Positions 14,554 to 22,920 of a stretch of DNA of 37,821 nt are shown here, piece after piece. This DNA comes from an uncultured Prevotellaceae bacterium. Lineage in GTDB: Bacteria > Bacteroidota > Bacteroidia > Bacteroidales > Bacteroidaceae. The position numbers were made by a program, and so were the translations under genes. The stretch is from positions 1 to 37,821 of the forward strand of contig CALCEL010000048.1 in the NCBI GenBank assembly GCA_937900485.1. Direction: 5' to 3'. Numbering within the stretch: position 1 is the stretch's first letter; the number at the start of each line of letters is the position of its first letter. The notes under the pieces were generated by a model. The model was not told where the DNA came from and ran no database searches. It saw nothing but the letters and a program-made list of their open reading frames with translations.

Positions 14554-16494
14554 GAAATTTTCTGTCATTGCACGAACTTCTTCGTTGATTTTCTTTGCGA
14601 AATCCTCAAATTTCATTGTTTCTTGTTCCTGACTACCTTGCTTTCGTACGTTTACGGTGCCATCGTTAGCCTCTTTCTCTCCGACGACAAGCATATAAGG
14701 TATGTGTTTGATTTCGTTGTCACGTATCTTTCTGCCGATTTTCTCATTACGGCTATCTACTGTTGTGCGTACGTCGTTCTGGTTGAGGTACTCAGAGACT
14801 TTCTGAGCGTAGTCGTTGTACTTCTCTGAAATAGGGAGGATAACGACTTGGTCTGGTGTCAGCCAAAGTGGGAAACGGCCTGCTGTGTGCTCTATGAGCA
14901 CGGCAATGAAGCGTTCCATTGAACCGAATGGCGCGCGGTGAATCATCACAGGTCTGTGCTTCTGGTTGTCTGCTCCGGTGTACTCAAGTTGGAAACGCTC
15001 TGGGAGGTTGTAGTCCACCTGTATTGTTCCAAGCTGCCAACGTCTGCCAAGAGCGTCCTTGATCATGAAGTCAAGTTTAGGGCCGTAGAACGCAGCCTCT
15101 CCGAGCTCTGTGCGTGTTGGGAGTCCTTTCTCCTCGCATGCCTCGATGATAGCTCTCTCTGCCTGCTCCCATACCTCATCAGAACCAATGTACTTCTCCT
15201 TGTCCTCAGGGTCGCGGAGTGATATCTGCGCCTCGAAGTCTTTGAAGTCGAGTGCTTTGAAGATGATGTTGATGATGTCCATCACGCGGAGGAACTCGTC
15301 CTTGACCTGGTCTGGTCGACAGAAGATGTGGGCGTCGTCCTGTGTGAACGAACGTACTCGTGTCAGACCGTGAAGCTCTCCAGACTGCTCGTAGCGGTAA
15401 ACAGTACCGAACTCGGCGCATCTGAACGGAAGGTCCTTGTATGAGCGTGGTTGCCATGCGAAAATCTCACAGTGATGAGGGCAGTTCATTGGTTTGAGCA
15501 AGTACTCCTCGCCTTCCTCTGGAGTGTTGATAGGCTGGAAAGAGTCCTTTCCGTAGTGTGCGTAGTGTCCGGATGTCACATACAGGTTCTTGCCTCCGAT
15601 GTGTGGAGTCATCACCTCCTGATATCCGTAACGTTTCTGTATCTTGCGGAGGAAGTCCTGAAGTCTGATACGTACGGCAGTACCTTTAGGCAGCCACATA
15701 GGCAGGCCTTTGCCGACTCTCTCAGAGAACATGAACAGTTCCATCTCTTTTCCGATTTTTCTGTGATCTCTCTTCTTAGCTTCCTCGAGGGCAACCAGAT
15801 ACTCATCCAGCATTTTCTTCTTAGGATAAGAGATACCGTATATACGAGTCATCATCGGACGTTTCTCGTCACCTCTCCAGTAAGCTGCTGCCAGTGAGAG
15901 AAGTTTGACAGCCTTGATAGGGGCTGTTGTCATGAGGTGTGGTCCCTTACACAAGTCGATGTAGTTGCCTTGTGTGTATGTGGTGATCTTGCCATCCTCA
16001 AGCTCGCTGATGAGCTCGTTTTTGTATGTCTGTCCCTTTGAGGCGAACAGTTTCATCACCTCGTCCTTGGAGATTTCTTTACGTACCAACGCTTCCTTCT
16101 TCTGCTGAAGCTCCATCATTTTTTTCTCAATCTTTGGGAAGTCTGCGTCGCTGAGTTTCACACCCTCAGGTGGCATCACATCGTAGTAGAAACCATTCTC
16201 TATTGCAGGTCCGATACCGAATTGTGTACCCGGGTACAACTCCTCGATAGCTTCTGCCATCAGGTGTGCTGATGTGTGCCAGAAAGCGTGCTTCCCCTCT
16301 TTGTCGTCAAATTTGTAGAGCTCTATGGCGGCATCCTCGTTGATAGGGCGGTTCAGCTCCGTTGTCTCGCCGTTCACGCCGCATGCGATGACGTCCTGGG
16401 CGAGTCGCTGGCTGATGCTCTCAGCAATCTGGAGACCAGTCACGCCGTTCTCGTATTCGCGTACTGATCCGTCTGGAAATGTAATTTTTATCAT
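14551..16494 (-). CDS. thrS: Threonyl-tRNA synthetase
   Basis: A 647-aa class II aminoacyl-tRNA synthetase that charges tRNA-Thr. The layout is complete: TGS domain (about 1-60), editing domain with the HTSAHLMAEA motif (H73, H77), catalytic domain with the zinc-site Cys in LKPMNCPHHCEIF (about 330-345), motif 2 region FRCAEFGTVYRYEQSGELHGLTRVRSFTQDDAHIFC, motif 3 region HRAPFGSMERFIAVLIEH, and anticodon-binding domain (about 545-647). It is first in the thrS-infC-rpmI-rplT unit, with its own promoter box at 16527-16534. Length and motifs are normal. Confidence 0.98.
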   Translation of the reverse strand: MIKITFPDGSVREYENGVTGLQIAESISQRLAQDVIACGVNGETTELNRPINEDAAIELYKFDDKEGKHAFWHTSAHLMAEAIEELYPGTQFGIGPAIENGFYYDVMPPEGVKLSDADFPKIEKKMMELQQKKEALVRKEISKDEVMKLFASKGQTYKNELISELEDGKITTYTQGNYIDLCKGPHLMTTAPIKAVKLLSLAAAYWRGDEKRPMMTRIYGISYPKKKMLDEYLVALEEAKKRDHRKIGKEMELFMFSERVGKGLPMWLPKGTAVRIRLQDFLRKIQKRYGYQEVMTPHIGGKNLYVTSGHYAHYGKDSFQPINTPEEGEEYLLKPMNCPHHCEIFAWQPRSYKDLPFRCAEFGTVYRYEQSGELHGLTRVRSFTQDDAHIFCRPDQVKDEFLRVMDIINIIFKALDFKDFEAQISLRDPEDKEKYIGSDEVWEQAERAIIEACEEKGLPTRTELGEAAFYGPKLDFMIKDALGRRWQLGTIQVDYNLPERFQLEYTGADNQKHRPVMIHRAPFGSMERFIAVLIEHTAGRFPLWLTPDQVVILPISEKYNDYAQKVSEYLNQNDVRTTVDSRNEKIGRKIRDNEIKHIPYMLVVGEKEANDGTVNVRKQGSQEQETMKFEDFAKKINEEVRAMTENF

Positions 16495-16526
16495 ATGTTG
16501 TTGTTTTTATATACGCATAAACGTTG

Positions 16527-16534
16527 CAAATTTA
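16527..16534 (-). promoter_or_regulatory. -7 promoter box of thrS
   Basis: On the minus strand this reads TAAATTTG, an exact match to the consensus, 32 bases upstream of the thrS ATG and inside the 101-bp gap after the TPR gene. It separates thrS transcription from the lptD-ruvX-def-TPR unit. Confidence 0.6.
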
Positions 16535-16595
16535 CTATTTCTTTTCGTTATTAACGAACTTTACATAATAAAAATTGCTCTTGTGGTGGTAATCG

Positions 16596-18206
16596 TTATT
16601 TGTTCTTTTTATTCTGGTTTTTCTTTATGATGTTATATGCGGAGTATATACCCAGCTCACCTGATTTGCTCAGGTCGGTTATTGCTTCCGTCACATCATT
16701 GGAGAAAAGTTTGAGAAGTCCGCGATTGTAGTAAGCCTCTCCGAATGAGTCGTTCAACGAGATTATCTTGTTGAGGTCATCGATAGCGTCTTTGATGTTG
16801 CCGTTTTGTGCTTTGTCATACGCTTGCTCGAAAATCTCATTGATATCTGTCGATATCAAGTCATTGTATTTTCTTGTCTGTTCCGGTATTGTCTTGATGA
16901 GTTTCGCCTCAACATTCCTGTTTTGTATCTTTCCTTTGTAGGTGTTGTCGTACTGCGTCTCATTATTGTCGTCCTCCAGCAGTTTATCGTAGTCGTCTAT
17001 CTTGCGTTCAGACTTCTTTCTTGTGGAGTTCTTAGTGCGTGTTTTCTTTTTAGCGTATCCGTATTTGTGCGCCATGGACTCCTTGAACACATACTCGTCG
17101 TCCTTGTCGGCACCTCTTTTATCTCCAGTTTTTCTTTTCGCCTCGGCTCTTCTCTGATATCCGTAGAGAAAATTAGGATACTCATTGATTACTGTCGTGT
17201 AATCTTTTATCGCCTCCTGATACTCACCCGTGTTCATGTACAACTCACCTCTGTTGAACACTGCCATCATGTCTTCCGGGTCTATGTTGATGATGAAGTT
17301 GAAGTCTTCTATAGCTTTGTTGTCTTCTCCCACGTTGGCCAATAGCAGTCCTCGGTTGTAGTGTCCTATGAAATTGTGAGGCTCGATTTCAAGTGCCATG
17401 TCGTAGTCCTTCATGGCTCCGCGATAGTTGTCCTCATGGTACTTGCACAATGCTCTGTTGATGAGTGAGCCTGTGTTTTTGGGGTCGAGACGAAGCGCCT
17501 CGTCATACATTTTCTCGGCGTCGGGATAGTTTTGTTTGAACATCAGTATTCCGCCCTTTATGGTTATAGCGTTGATGTTGTACTTATCGACGTCGAGAGC
17601 TTTGTCTATAAACGTCTCAGCGCCCAGAGTGTCCCCCTGTTGCATCATAATATTGGCTTTCAGGCAATATCCGTCAGCGAACCGTGACCATTTCTTTATC
17701 ATCTTGTCGCATAGAGAGTCAGCTTTGGCTAGTTTGTCATTCTCTATCTCGCAGTACACCAGGTTGTGCCATAGTGACTTGTTTTGCGGTTCTAGGTTCA
17801 CGGCGGTCTCATAGTCTTCAGCCGCTTCCTTGTAATTCTTCTGGTTGATGCGCGCCAGTCCTCTCAGTTCGTGAGGTGTGGCGGCGTATGGGTTTCTGCT
17901 TATGGCCTGAGAGCAGTCCGACTCGCATCCGGAGAAATCGTCCAGATAGAACTTGGCCATACCTCTGTAGAGCCAAGGCTCGTAGAGATATGGTTTAGCG
18001 CTTATAATCATGTTGAGGTACTGGATAGACATCACGTACTCCTCGTAGTACAACGAGTTGCGCGCCACAATCATAAGACTGTTCGTGTTGAGTTGTGCGC
18101 TGGCTTTAGACAAGAAAGATGAAAGTGCTATCGTTGTAAGCAGCGTTGTTATCCAGACCCTCCGTAAACCTTTACGGAGCAAACTATTTGCGATCATCTT
18201 GCTCAT
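16596..18206 (-). CDS. Exported tetratricopeptide-repeat protein
   Basis: A 536-aa protein with an N-terminal signal/anchor (hydrophobic stretch about 18-37, ending KASAQ) and then about nine TPR units between residues 40 and 355, recognisable by repeated patterns such as PWLYRGMAKFYLDDFSGC, DYDMALEIEPHNFIGHYNRGLLLANVGE and DFNFIINIDPEDMMAVFNRGELY. A Lys/Arg/Asn/Asp-rich linker (about 360-445) with no repeats precedes two more TPRs (about 455-515). TPR arrays are protein-binding scaffolds, and the partner is unknown. The gene lies 30 bp after def and is probably co-transcribed with lptD-ruvX-def; its linkage to thrS is a Bacteroidales arrangement I recognise. It probably works in the periplasm or at the cell envelope (inference). 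Confidence 0.85.
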   Translation of the reverse strand: MSKMIANSLLRKGLRRVWITTLLTTIALSSFLSKASAQLNTNSLMIVARNSLYYEEYVMSIQYLNMIISAKPYLYEPWLYRGMAKFYLDDFSGCESDCSQAISRNPYAATPHELRGLARINQKNYKEAAEDYETAVNLEPQNKSLWHNLVYCEIENDKLAKADSLCDKMIKKWSRFADGYCLKANIMMQQGDTLGAETFIDKALDVDKYNINAITIKGGILMFKQNYPDAEKMYDEALRLDPKNTGSLINRALCKYHEDNYRGAMKDYDMALEIEPHNFIGHYNRGLLLANVGEDNKAIEDFNFIINIDPEDMMAVFNRGELYMNTGEYQEAIKDYTTVINEYPNFLYGYQRRAEAKRKTGDKRGADKDDEYVFKESMAHKYGYAKKKTRTKNSTRKKSERKIDDYDKLLEDDNNETQYDNTYKGKIQNRNVEAKLIKTIPEQTRKYNDLISTDINEIFEQAYDKAQNGNIKDAIDDLNKIISLNDSFGEAYYNRGLLKLFSNDVTEAITDLSKSGELGIYSAYNIIKKNQNKKNK

Positions 18207-18236
18207 ATGAGAGTTCCGTCGTCAAGACGGTGTTAT

Positions 18237-18794
18237 TTAGTGATTCTCCTTACATTTATAGCTTGCGGAGAACTTTCCTTTAGCCATTGCGACCAGTTTT
18301 TTCTTCACCAGTTGTTTTCTGAATGCAGACAGGTGGTCGACGAACAGTTTACCGTCGAGGTGGTCGTACTCATGCTGGAACACTCGTGCCAGGAAACCGT
18401 CAATCCACTCGTCATGCTCGACGAGGTTCTCGTCTGTATATTTCACGTGTATGCTCTTAGGTCGCTTAACGTTCTCGTGGATACCCGGAACGCTTAGGCA
18501 TCCCTCTTCGAAGTCGCACATCTCCTCGCTGCTCTCAAGAATCTGGGGATTTATGAAAGCGTGTAAGAAACCTTTGAATTCTGGTTTGTCGTCGCTGATG
18601 ACGTCGAGGTCCACGATGAAGAGACGTATTGACAGCCCCACTTGCGGTCCGGCAAGTCCTACTCCGTCTGCTTTACGGTTTGTCTCAAACATATTCTGTA
18701 TCAGCTCCTGTAGTCCAGGGTATTCATTTGGGTTAATTTCGGAAGCCACCTTTCTTAATACTGGCTGTCCGAAGATATACATAGGTAAAACCAT
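18237..18794 (-). CDS. def: Peptide deformylase
   Basis: A 185-aa metalloenzyme that removes the formyl group from new N-terminal methionines. All three signature motifs are intact: GVGLAGPQVG (44-53), EEGCLSVPG (96-104, metal ligand C99) and QHEYDHLDG (140-148, two metal-ligand His and catalytic Glu). The length is normal. It starts 4 bp after the ruvX stop, so the genes are coupled, and it is followed by the TPR gene. Confidence 0.97.
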   Translation of the reverse strand: MVLPMYIFGQPVLRKVASEINPNEYPGLQELIQNMFETNRKADGVGLAGPQVGLSIRLFIVDLDVISDDKPEFKGFLHAFINPQILESSEEMCDFEEGCLSVPGIHENVKRPKSIHVKYTDENLVEHDEWIDGFLARVFQHEYDHLDGKLFVDHLSAFRKQLVKKKLVAMAKGKFSASYKCKENH

Positions 18795-18798
18795 ACTA

Positions 18799-19224
18799 TT
18801 ATATTTTTTTGTTTCGGATATTCTCCATATAATCCTCTAAGATGATGGTGGCGCTAATCTTGTCCACCAGCGCCTTGTCTTGTCTCGCTTTCTTTCCTAT
18901 TCCTGATGTCAGGATTGCCTGGTGTGCGAGAACGGAAGTGAAACGCTCGTCGTAGAGGTCGATTTTTATGTCTGGTAATAACTTACGAAGCCTGTTGACG
19001 AACGGTGTTATTCGTTTCATGTTTTCGGAGTCTTGTCCGTTGGTCTGCTTCGGTTGTCCGACGACAATGACCTCCACGTCTTCCCGTTTAACATAGTCTA
19101 GGATAAACGACTCGAGTTCCTTCGTGTTTACCGTTGTGAGTCCGTTGGCAATCATTTGCAGATTGTCAGTCACGGCTATTCCCGTACGTTTCTGTCCGTA
19201 ATCTATTGATAAAATCCTTCCCAT
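18799..19224 (-). CDS. ruvX: Putative Holliday junction resolvase RuvX/YqgF
   Basis: A 141-aa RNase H-fold nuclease family protein implicated in Holliday junction resolution or pre-16S rRNA processing. It begins MGRILSIDYGQKRTGIAVTD (catalytic-type D8) and contains VIVVGQPKQTNGQDS, DLYDERFTSVLA and KALVDKISATIILEDYM, the conserved acidic motifs in normal order. The ATG at 19224 matches the family start; an in-frame start at 19242 would add six residues without support. It is 52 bp downstream of lptD and 4 bp upstream of def. Confidence 0.93.
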   Translation of the reverse strand: MGRILSIDYGQKRTGIAVTDNLQMIANGLTTVNTKELESFILDYVKREDVEVIVVGQPKQTNGQDSENMKRITPFVNRLRKLLPDIKIDLYDERFTSVLAHQAILTSGIGKKARQDKALVDKISATIILEDYMENIRNKKI

Positions 19225-19276
19225 AAAGTTTAAGGGACTCAAGAAAAATCCCTGTTGGTTGAGTAAGTATCCTTCG

Positions 19277-22192
19277 TCAATACCAGTCTATGCTGCTTGA
19301 GTAGCTGCTCTTCTTGTCGTACTTGAGAGCGTCTGTGAGAGTGCTGGCGTTGGCGCGTAATGTTATATTATAAGAGGTGTACGTTCCGAACACCAGTCCG
19401 CATGACATATTGAAGCAGTGCATGTTTCTTGATATGTTGACGGTTGTCATTGCCAGTGCATGATTTGTGAAGTCCCATCCGGAAGAGAAGTTCACGTTCC
19501 AGTCTGACGAGAGCTTTATGTTTCCTGAGAAGTTCATGTTCTGGGTGAACTTATACGGGTATCTCATCGTTTTCACGTTGATGGCGGCAGAGCGGTTTTC
19601 CGCCATAGTGATTCCGTATGAGATAGAGAACGACCATGGCATGTTGAACTTCATGTATCCGTCTGCGTCCAGTCCGTCCTTACTTGACTCCTGGTCGTCG
19701 TTCTTGGAGCGGTTGTCGTGAGTCTTATCTCTGTTTGTCTCTAACGACTCGTCGTCTTTCTCCTCGTCGTTTGACTCGTTGTCCATATTCTCCTCAGCGT
19801 CTTTTCCTCCGAATAGACGAGACACCTTCTCCTTTATTTTCTTCCAGCTCTGGTTGTTGAACGTGTATGAGAGGTTCTTGCTCATACCCTGGAAACGTCC
19901 GAATCGTCCGTATGACCATTCTGTTCTGTTGCCGACGACGACGTTGCCGTTTTTGTCGAACTCGTAGGCGTAAGTGTTGAACACTGCGTTCACGTTAAAC
20001 GTCGTCTTACCCCATTTGAGTCGCAGTCTTGTCGACAGGTTACTCCACGGTTGTTTTTTCGCTGCCATATTGTATGACAGGCTGGCGCCGAGCTCGTCAA
20101 TAATGCTGAACTTCTTTGTGGAGTCGTTCTTGTCAGTGTACTTCATCTCGATGTTGTTAGACACGTCGAAGTTGACAGCTCCGGTCTTTCCTGACGAAGG
20201 TGTGCCGTAGAGGGACCCTGCGTAAGGTGAGTAGATGACAGATGACACGTTACCTTCCTCGTCCGTCTTCATGTAAGTCTTCCAGTAGCCGTACTTCTCT
20301 GCGCTGAAGTCTGGAGCGTAAGAGAAGCTCACTGTAGGTGTTATGACGTGTCTGATCTTCTGTATCTTCTCTCCCCATATCTGTTTGACAGGAGTGTACT
20401 CTACATACACCTTAGTGTTAGCGGAGAGGTTAAGGTTATAGTCCCACACTCTGTTGAAGCCGTATGTCGTGTCTCTGACCACAGACTGTGTGGACTTGTC
20501 CCATGATTGGTTGATCTTATGTGTGTACCAACGCTCCGTGTAGTTGAATGATGGAGTGATGTTGATATACTTCAAGACGTTGAAAGACGCGGAGATAGGG
20601 ATGTAGTGTTTCATTCCGTTGCTCCAGTCTTTGATGATGTTCGAGCTCATCAGCTTATCCTCTTTCGTGCTGATGCTGTTGGATAAAGATCCGGTGTATG
20701 TGAGTGCTATCTTCTCGTACCATCTCTCTTTTCCCACCGCGTGTTTGCGTTTGAAGGGGTAGAGTCGGCTTAAGCTTATACTCATGTTAGGCAAAGTGAG
20801 TGAGATGGTGGAGTCACGCATGTTCTGAGCGATATTCATACTGCTCGACAGTGACAAGCCTATCTTAGGAAATGAGCGTGAATAGCTGACGCTTGACGTA
20901 CGTGTGCTTTGAGAGTAAGAAGACGGATTGTACAAGCTTGACAAGTTCTTCTTCTCGTAGCTCTGAGTGGCGAAGTTCACCGATGCGGAGAAAGAGCTGT
21001 TCGGGCTCGCCTTAGAGTCTTGTCTGTGTGACCACTGTACCTTGAAGTTCTTGGTCACGCTGTAGTCGGGCATATTCTTCTCTCCCTCCTTTGTGACCTG
21101 GTAGTTGAAGTAGAAATTTCCGTTGTACTTATATCTCTTCTTGTATGTTGTCTGTGCTCCGATTCCCCACGAACCCTTTGTGTAAATCTCTCCCGTCAGT
21201 TTGAGGTCCATCATGTCGCTGATGGCGAAATAGTATCCGCCGTCTCGAAGATAAAAACCGCGTGTTGACTCGTCTCCGTAAGTCGGCATGATGAATCCGG
21301 AAGAGTAGGAGCTGGTGAACGGGAAGTAGGCGTAAGGGATGGCGAAAGGTATTGGCACGTCCTCCACCACCAGCCATGCCGGACCGGAGAACACGCTTTT
21401 TCCTGTATGTACCTTAGCCCTGCTCAGCGCGATATAGAAATGAGGATGCTCCTCATCACACGTGGTATATCTTCCGTGTCTCAGGTACAGCTCGTCGTTC
21501 TCACCCTTCTTTGACTCCTCGCTGGTCAGGAAACCGTCCTGCTGCGCCGTGTACACGTTCGAGATGAATCCTTTTTTCGTGTCGAAGTTATAGCTCATAC
21601 TCTCAGACTCGTACGTGTCGCTGCCTTCCTTGAACACCGGCTCGCCGAATTTCTTTCCGAGTGAGTCCGTGGCTCCCACGGCATGCACCACGCTGCTGTC
21701 CATGTTCATGGTTATGTTCTCAGCCGTCAACTCGATGTTAGTGTACTTCACGTTGCTGTTACCATACAAGTACGCATTTTTCGTGTCCATGTAGAACACG
21801 AGAGAGTCTTTCGCCGTGAAAGCCACCTCAGCCTCAAGTGGTGACTTCTTGGTGTTCTTCCTTATAGAATCCTCCGCTTGTGCTATGGAGTCATTCCATT
21901 GCACAGCGTCTCCCTCACCTTTCTGTGAAGAGTATTTAGCTTTCAGTGAGTCGATGTATGAGAGTATGATGTGGTCGGAGTCGTTCGGATTGACGTGAGT
22001 GTTTATGTCCCTTGCCTTTTTTTCTATGATGGCAACAAGAGAATCCTGAACAATGCTATCTCTTTCGATAGAATCGCTCAGGCTGTCATTCCGTATGTTT
22101 CCTATGCTCATCCTATTCCTATCACCGGTAAACGCCAATATGGAGTATGCGGACATCAAGAATAGGGCGAGTACTGTAGTATGATTTTTCAA
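19277..22192 (-). CDS. lptD: LPS-assembly outer membrane protein LptD-like (OstA)
   Basis: A 971-aa outer-membrane beta-barrel protein that probably inserts lipopolysaccharide into the outer leaflet. It has a signal peptide (about 1-20), an N-terminal OstA/LptA-like domain (about 105-260, including AYLYGNSNVKYTNIELTAENITMNMDSSVVHAVG and the later RYTTCDEEHPHFYIALSRAKV), then the barrel with the characteristic IPFAIPYAYFPFTSSYSSGFIMPTYGDES segment and many alternating aromatic strands up to the terminal IDWY. A very acidic, hydrophilic insert of about 45 residues (about 803-848) breaks the barrel strands near the end. It is first in the lptD-ruvX-def-TPR unit. The Bacteroidota version differs from the proteobacterial one, so the symbol rests on family resemblance. 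Confidence 0.88.
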   Translation of the reverse strand: MKNHTTVLALFLMSAYSILAFTGDRNRMSIGNIRNDSLSDSIERDSIVQDSLVAIIEKKARDINTHVNPNDSDHIILSYIDSLKAKYSSQKGEGDAVQWNDSIAQAEDSIRKNTKKSPLEAEVAFTAKDSLVFYMDTKNAYLYGNSNVKYTNIELTAENITMNMDSSVVHAVGATDSLGKKFGEPVFKEGSDTYESESMSYNFDTKKGFISNVYTAQQDGFLTSEESKKGENDELYLRHGRYTTCDEEHPHFYIALSRAKVHTGKSVFSGPAWLVVEDVPIPFAIPYAYFPFTSSYSSGFIMPTYGDESTRGFYLRDGGYYFAISDMMDLKLTGEIYTKGSWGIGAQTTYKKRYKYNGNFYFNYQVTKEGEKNMPDYSVTKNFKVQWSHRQDSKASPNSSFSASVNFATQSYEKKNLSSLYNPSSYSQSTRTSSVSYSRSFPKIGLSLSSSMNIAQNMRDSTISLTLPNMSISLSRLYPFKRKHAVGKERWYEKIALTYTGSLSNSISTKEDKLMSSNIIKDWSNGMKHYIPISASFNVLKYINITPSFNYTERWYTHKINQSWDKSTQSVVRDTTYGFNRVWDYNLNLSANTKVYVEYTPVKQIWGEKIQKIRHVITPTVSFSYAPDFSAEKYGYWKTYMKTDEEGNVSSVIYSPYAGSLYGTPSSGKTGAVNFDVSNNIEMKYTDKNDSTKKFSIIDELGASLSYNMAAKKQPWSNLSTRLRLKWGKTTFNVNAVFNTYAYEFDKNGNVVVGNRTEWSYGRFGRFQGMSKNLSYTFNNQSWKKIKEKVSRLFGGKDAEENMDNESNDEEKDDESLETNRDKTHDNRSKNDDQESSKDGLDADGYMKFNMPWSFSISYGITMAENRSAAINVKTMRYPYKFTQNMNFSGNIKLSSDWNVNFSSGWDFTNHALAMTTVNISRNMHCFNMSCGLVFGTYTSYNITLRANASTLTDALKYDKKSSYSSSIDWY

Positions 22193-22375
22193 TCTTTTTT
22201 CTCAAAAATTACAATTCGCTCGCGAAGATAATGATAAAAAGTGAAACGAGGAATGTGTGAGGTGAAAAATAAACCTATCGTGTGCGCTAAATAACCGCTT
22301 TGCGTGTAATGCCGTATTGTTTTGTGTGTGCGGAGTCTTTTCTGTGACGCCGTCTCACGTCACACACTACGTGTG

Positions 22376-22912
22376 TCATTCGAACAGAGTAACCCATTTC
22401 TTGAAACGCTCCGTTCCTTCCGTTCCGAACTTCTCAAGACTTTTCTGCGCTTGCTCCAGTGTCTTTTCCCTGTCAGGTCTTGTCTTGGAGAAGAACTTGT
22501 CCGCATAGCACACGATCTGCTCCTCAATGCTTATGGGCAGCATGTCGCGGTGTGGCACCGGCAGGTCTTGTCTCTCGATTTCTTTTAGTGACAGTCCAGC
22601 TCCCGTGTGTCTCTCGCATACCAGTGCGTGTCTTGGGTATCCGTTTTCCCTCATCAGCTCAGCGCCTATGGTGCCGTGACAGATGTAGGGCTTGTCGCCA
22701 AGACAAAAAATAGATGGGGCGTCGCAACGGAAGATACCGATGTCATGCAGCATGGCGGCTTCTTCCACGAACTGGCGGTCAGCGTGTAGCTCCGGGTGCT
22801 TGTCCACGATGCTTAACGCTTTGTCGGCGACCTTTCTTGAGTGAGTCATTAATATGTTTCTGAGTTCATTGTCCTCAGTGTAATACTTGTCAATTATTGC
22901 TTGATAGTCCAT
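22376..22912 (-). CDS. HD-domain metal-dependent phosphohydrolase
   Basis: A 178-aa cytosolic HD-domain protein. The metal-site pattern is present: H24 (LMTHSRKVA), H56-D57 (AAMLHDIGIF), H79 (ICHGTIGAELM), H102 (CERHTGAG) and D138 (CYADKFFS). HD proteins cleave phosphate esters, often of nucleotides, but the substrate is not predictable; the family resembles small HDIG/YedJ-type hydrolases. It starts 8 bp after the stop of the DUF3943 gene, so the two are probably one operon. The C-terminus ends with a helix (RFKKWVTLFE), and the length is complete. Confidence 0.88.
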   Translation of the reverse strand: MDYQAIIDKYYTEDNELRNILMTHSRKVADKALSIVDKHPELHADRQFVEEAAMLHDIGIFRCDAPSIFCLGDKPYICHGTIGAELMRENGYPRHALVCERHTGAGLSLKEIERQDLPVPHRDMLPISIEEQIVCYADKFFSKTRPDREKTLEQAQKSLEKFGTEGTERFKKWVTLFE

Positions 22913-22920
22913 AAACGTTG

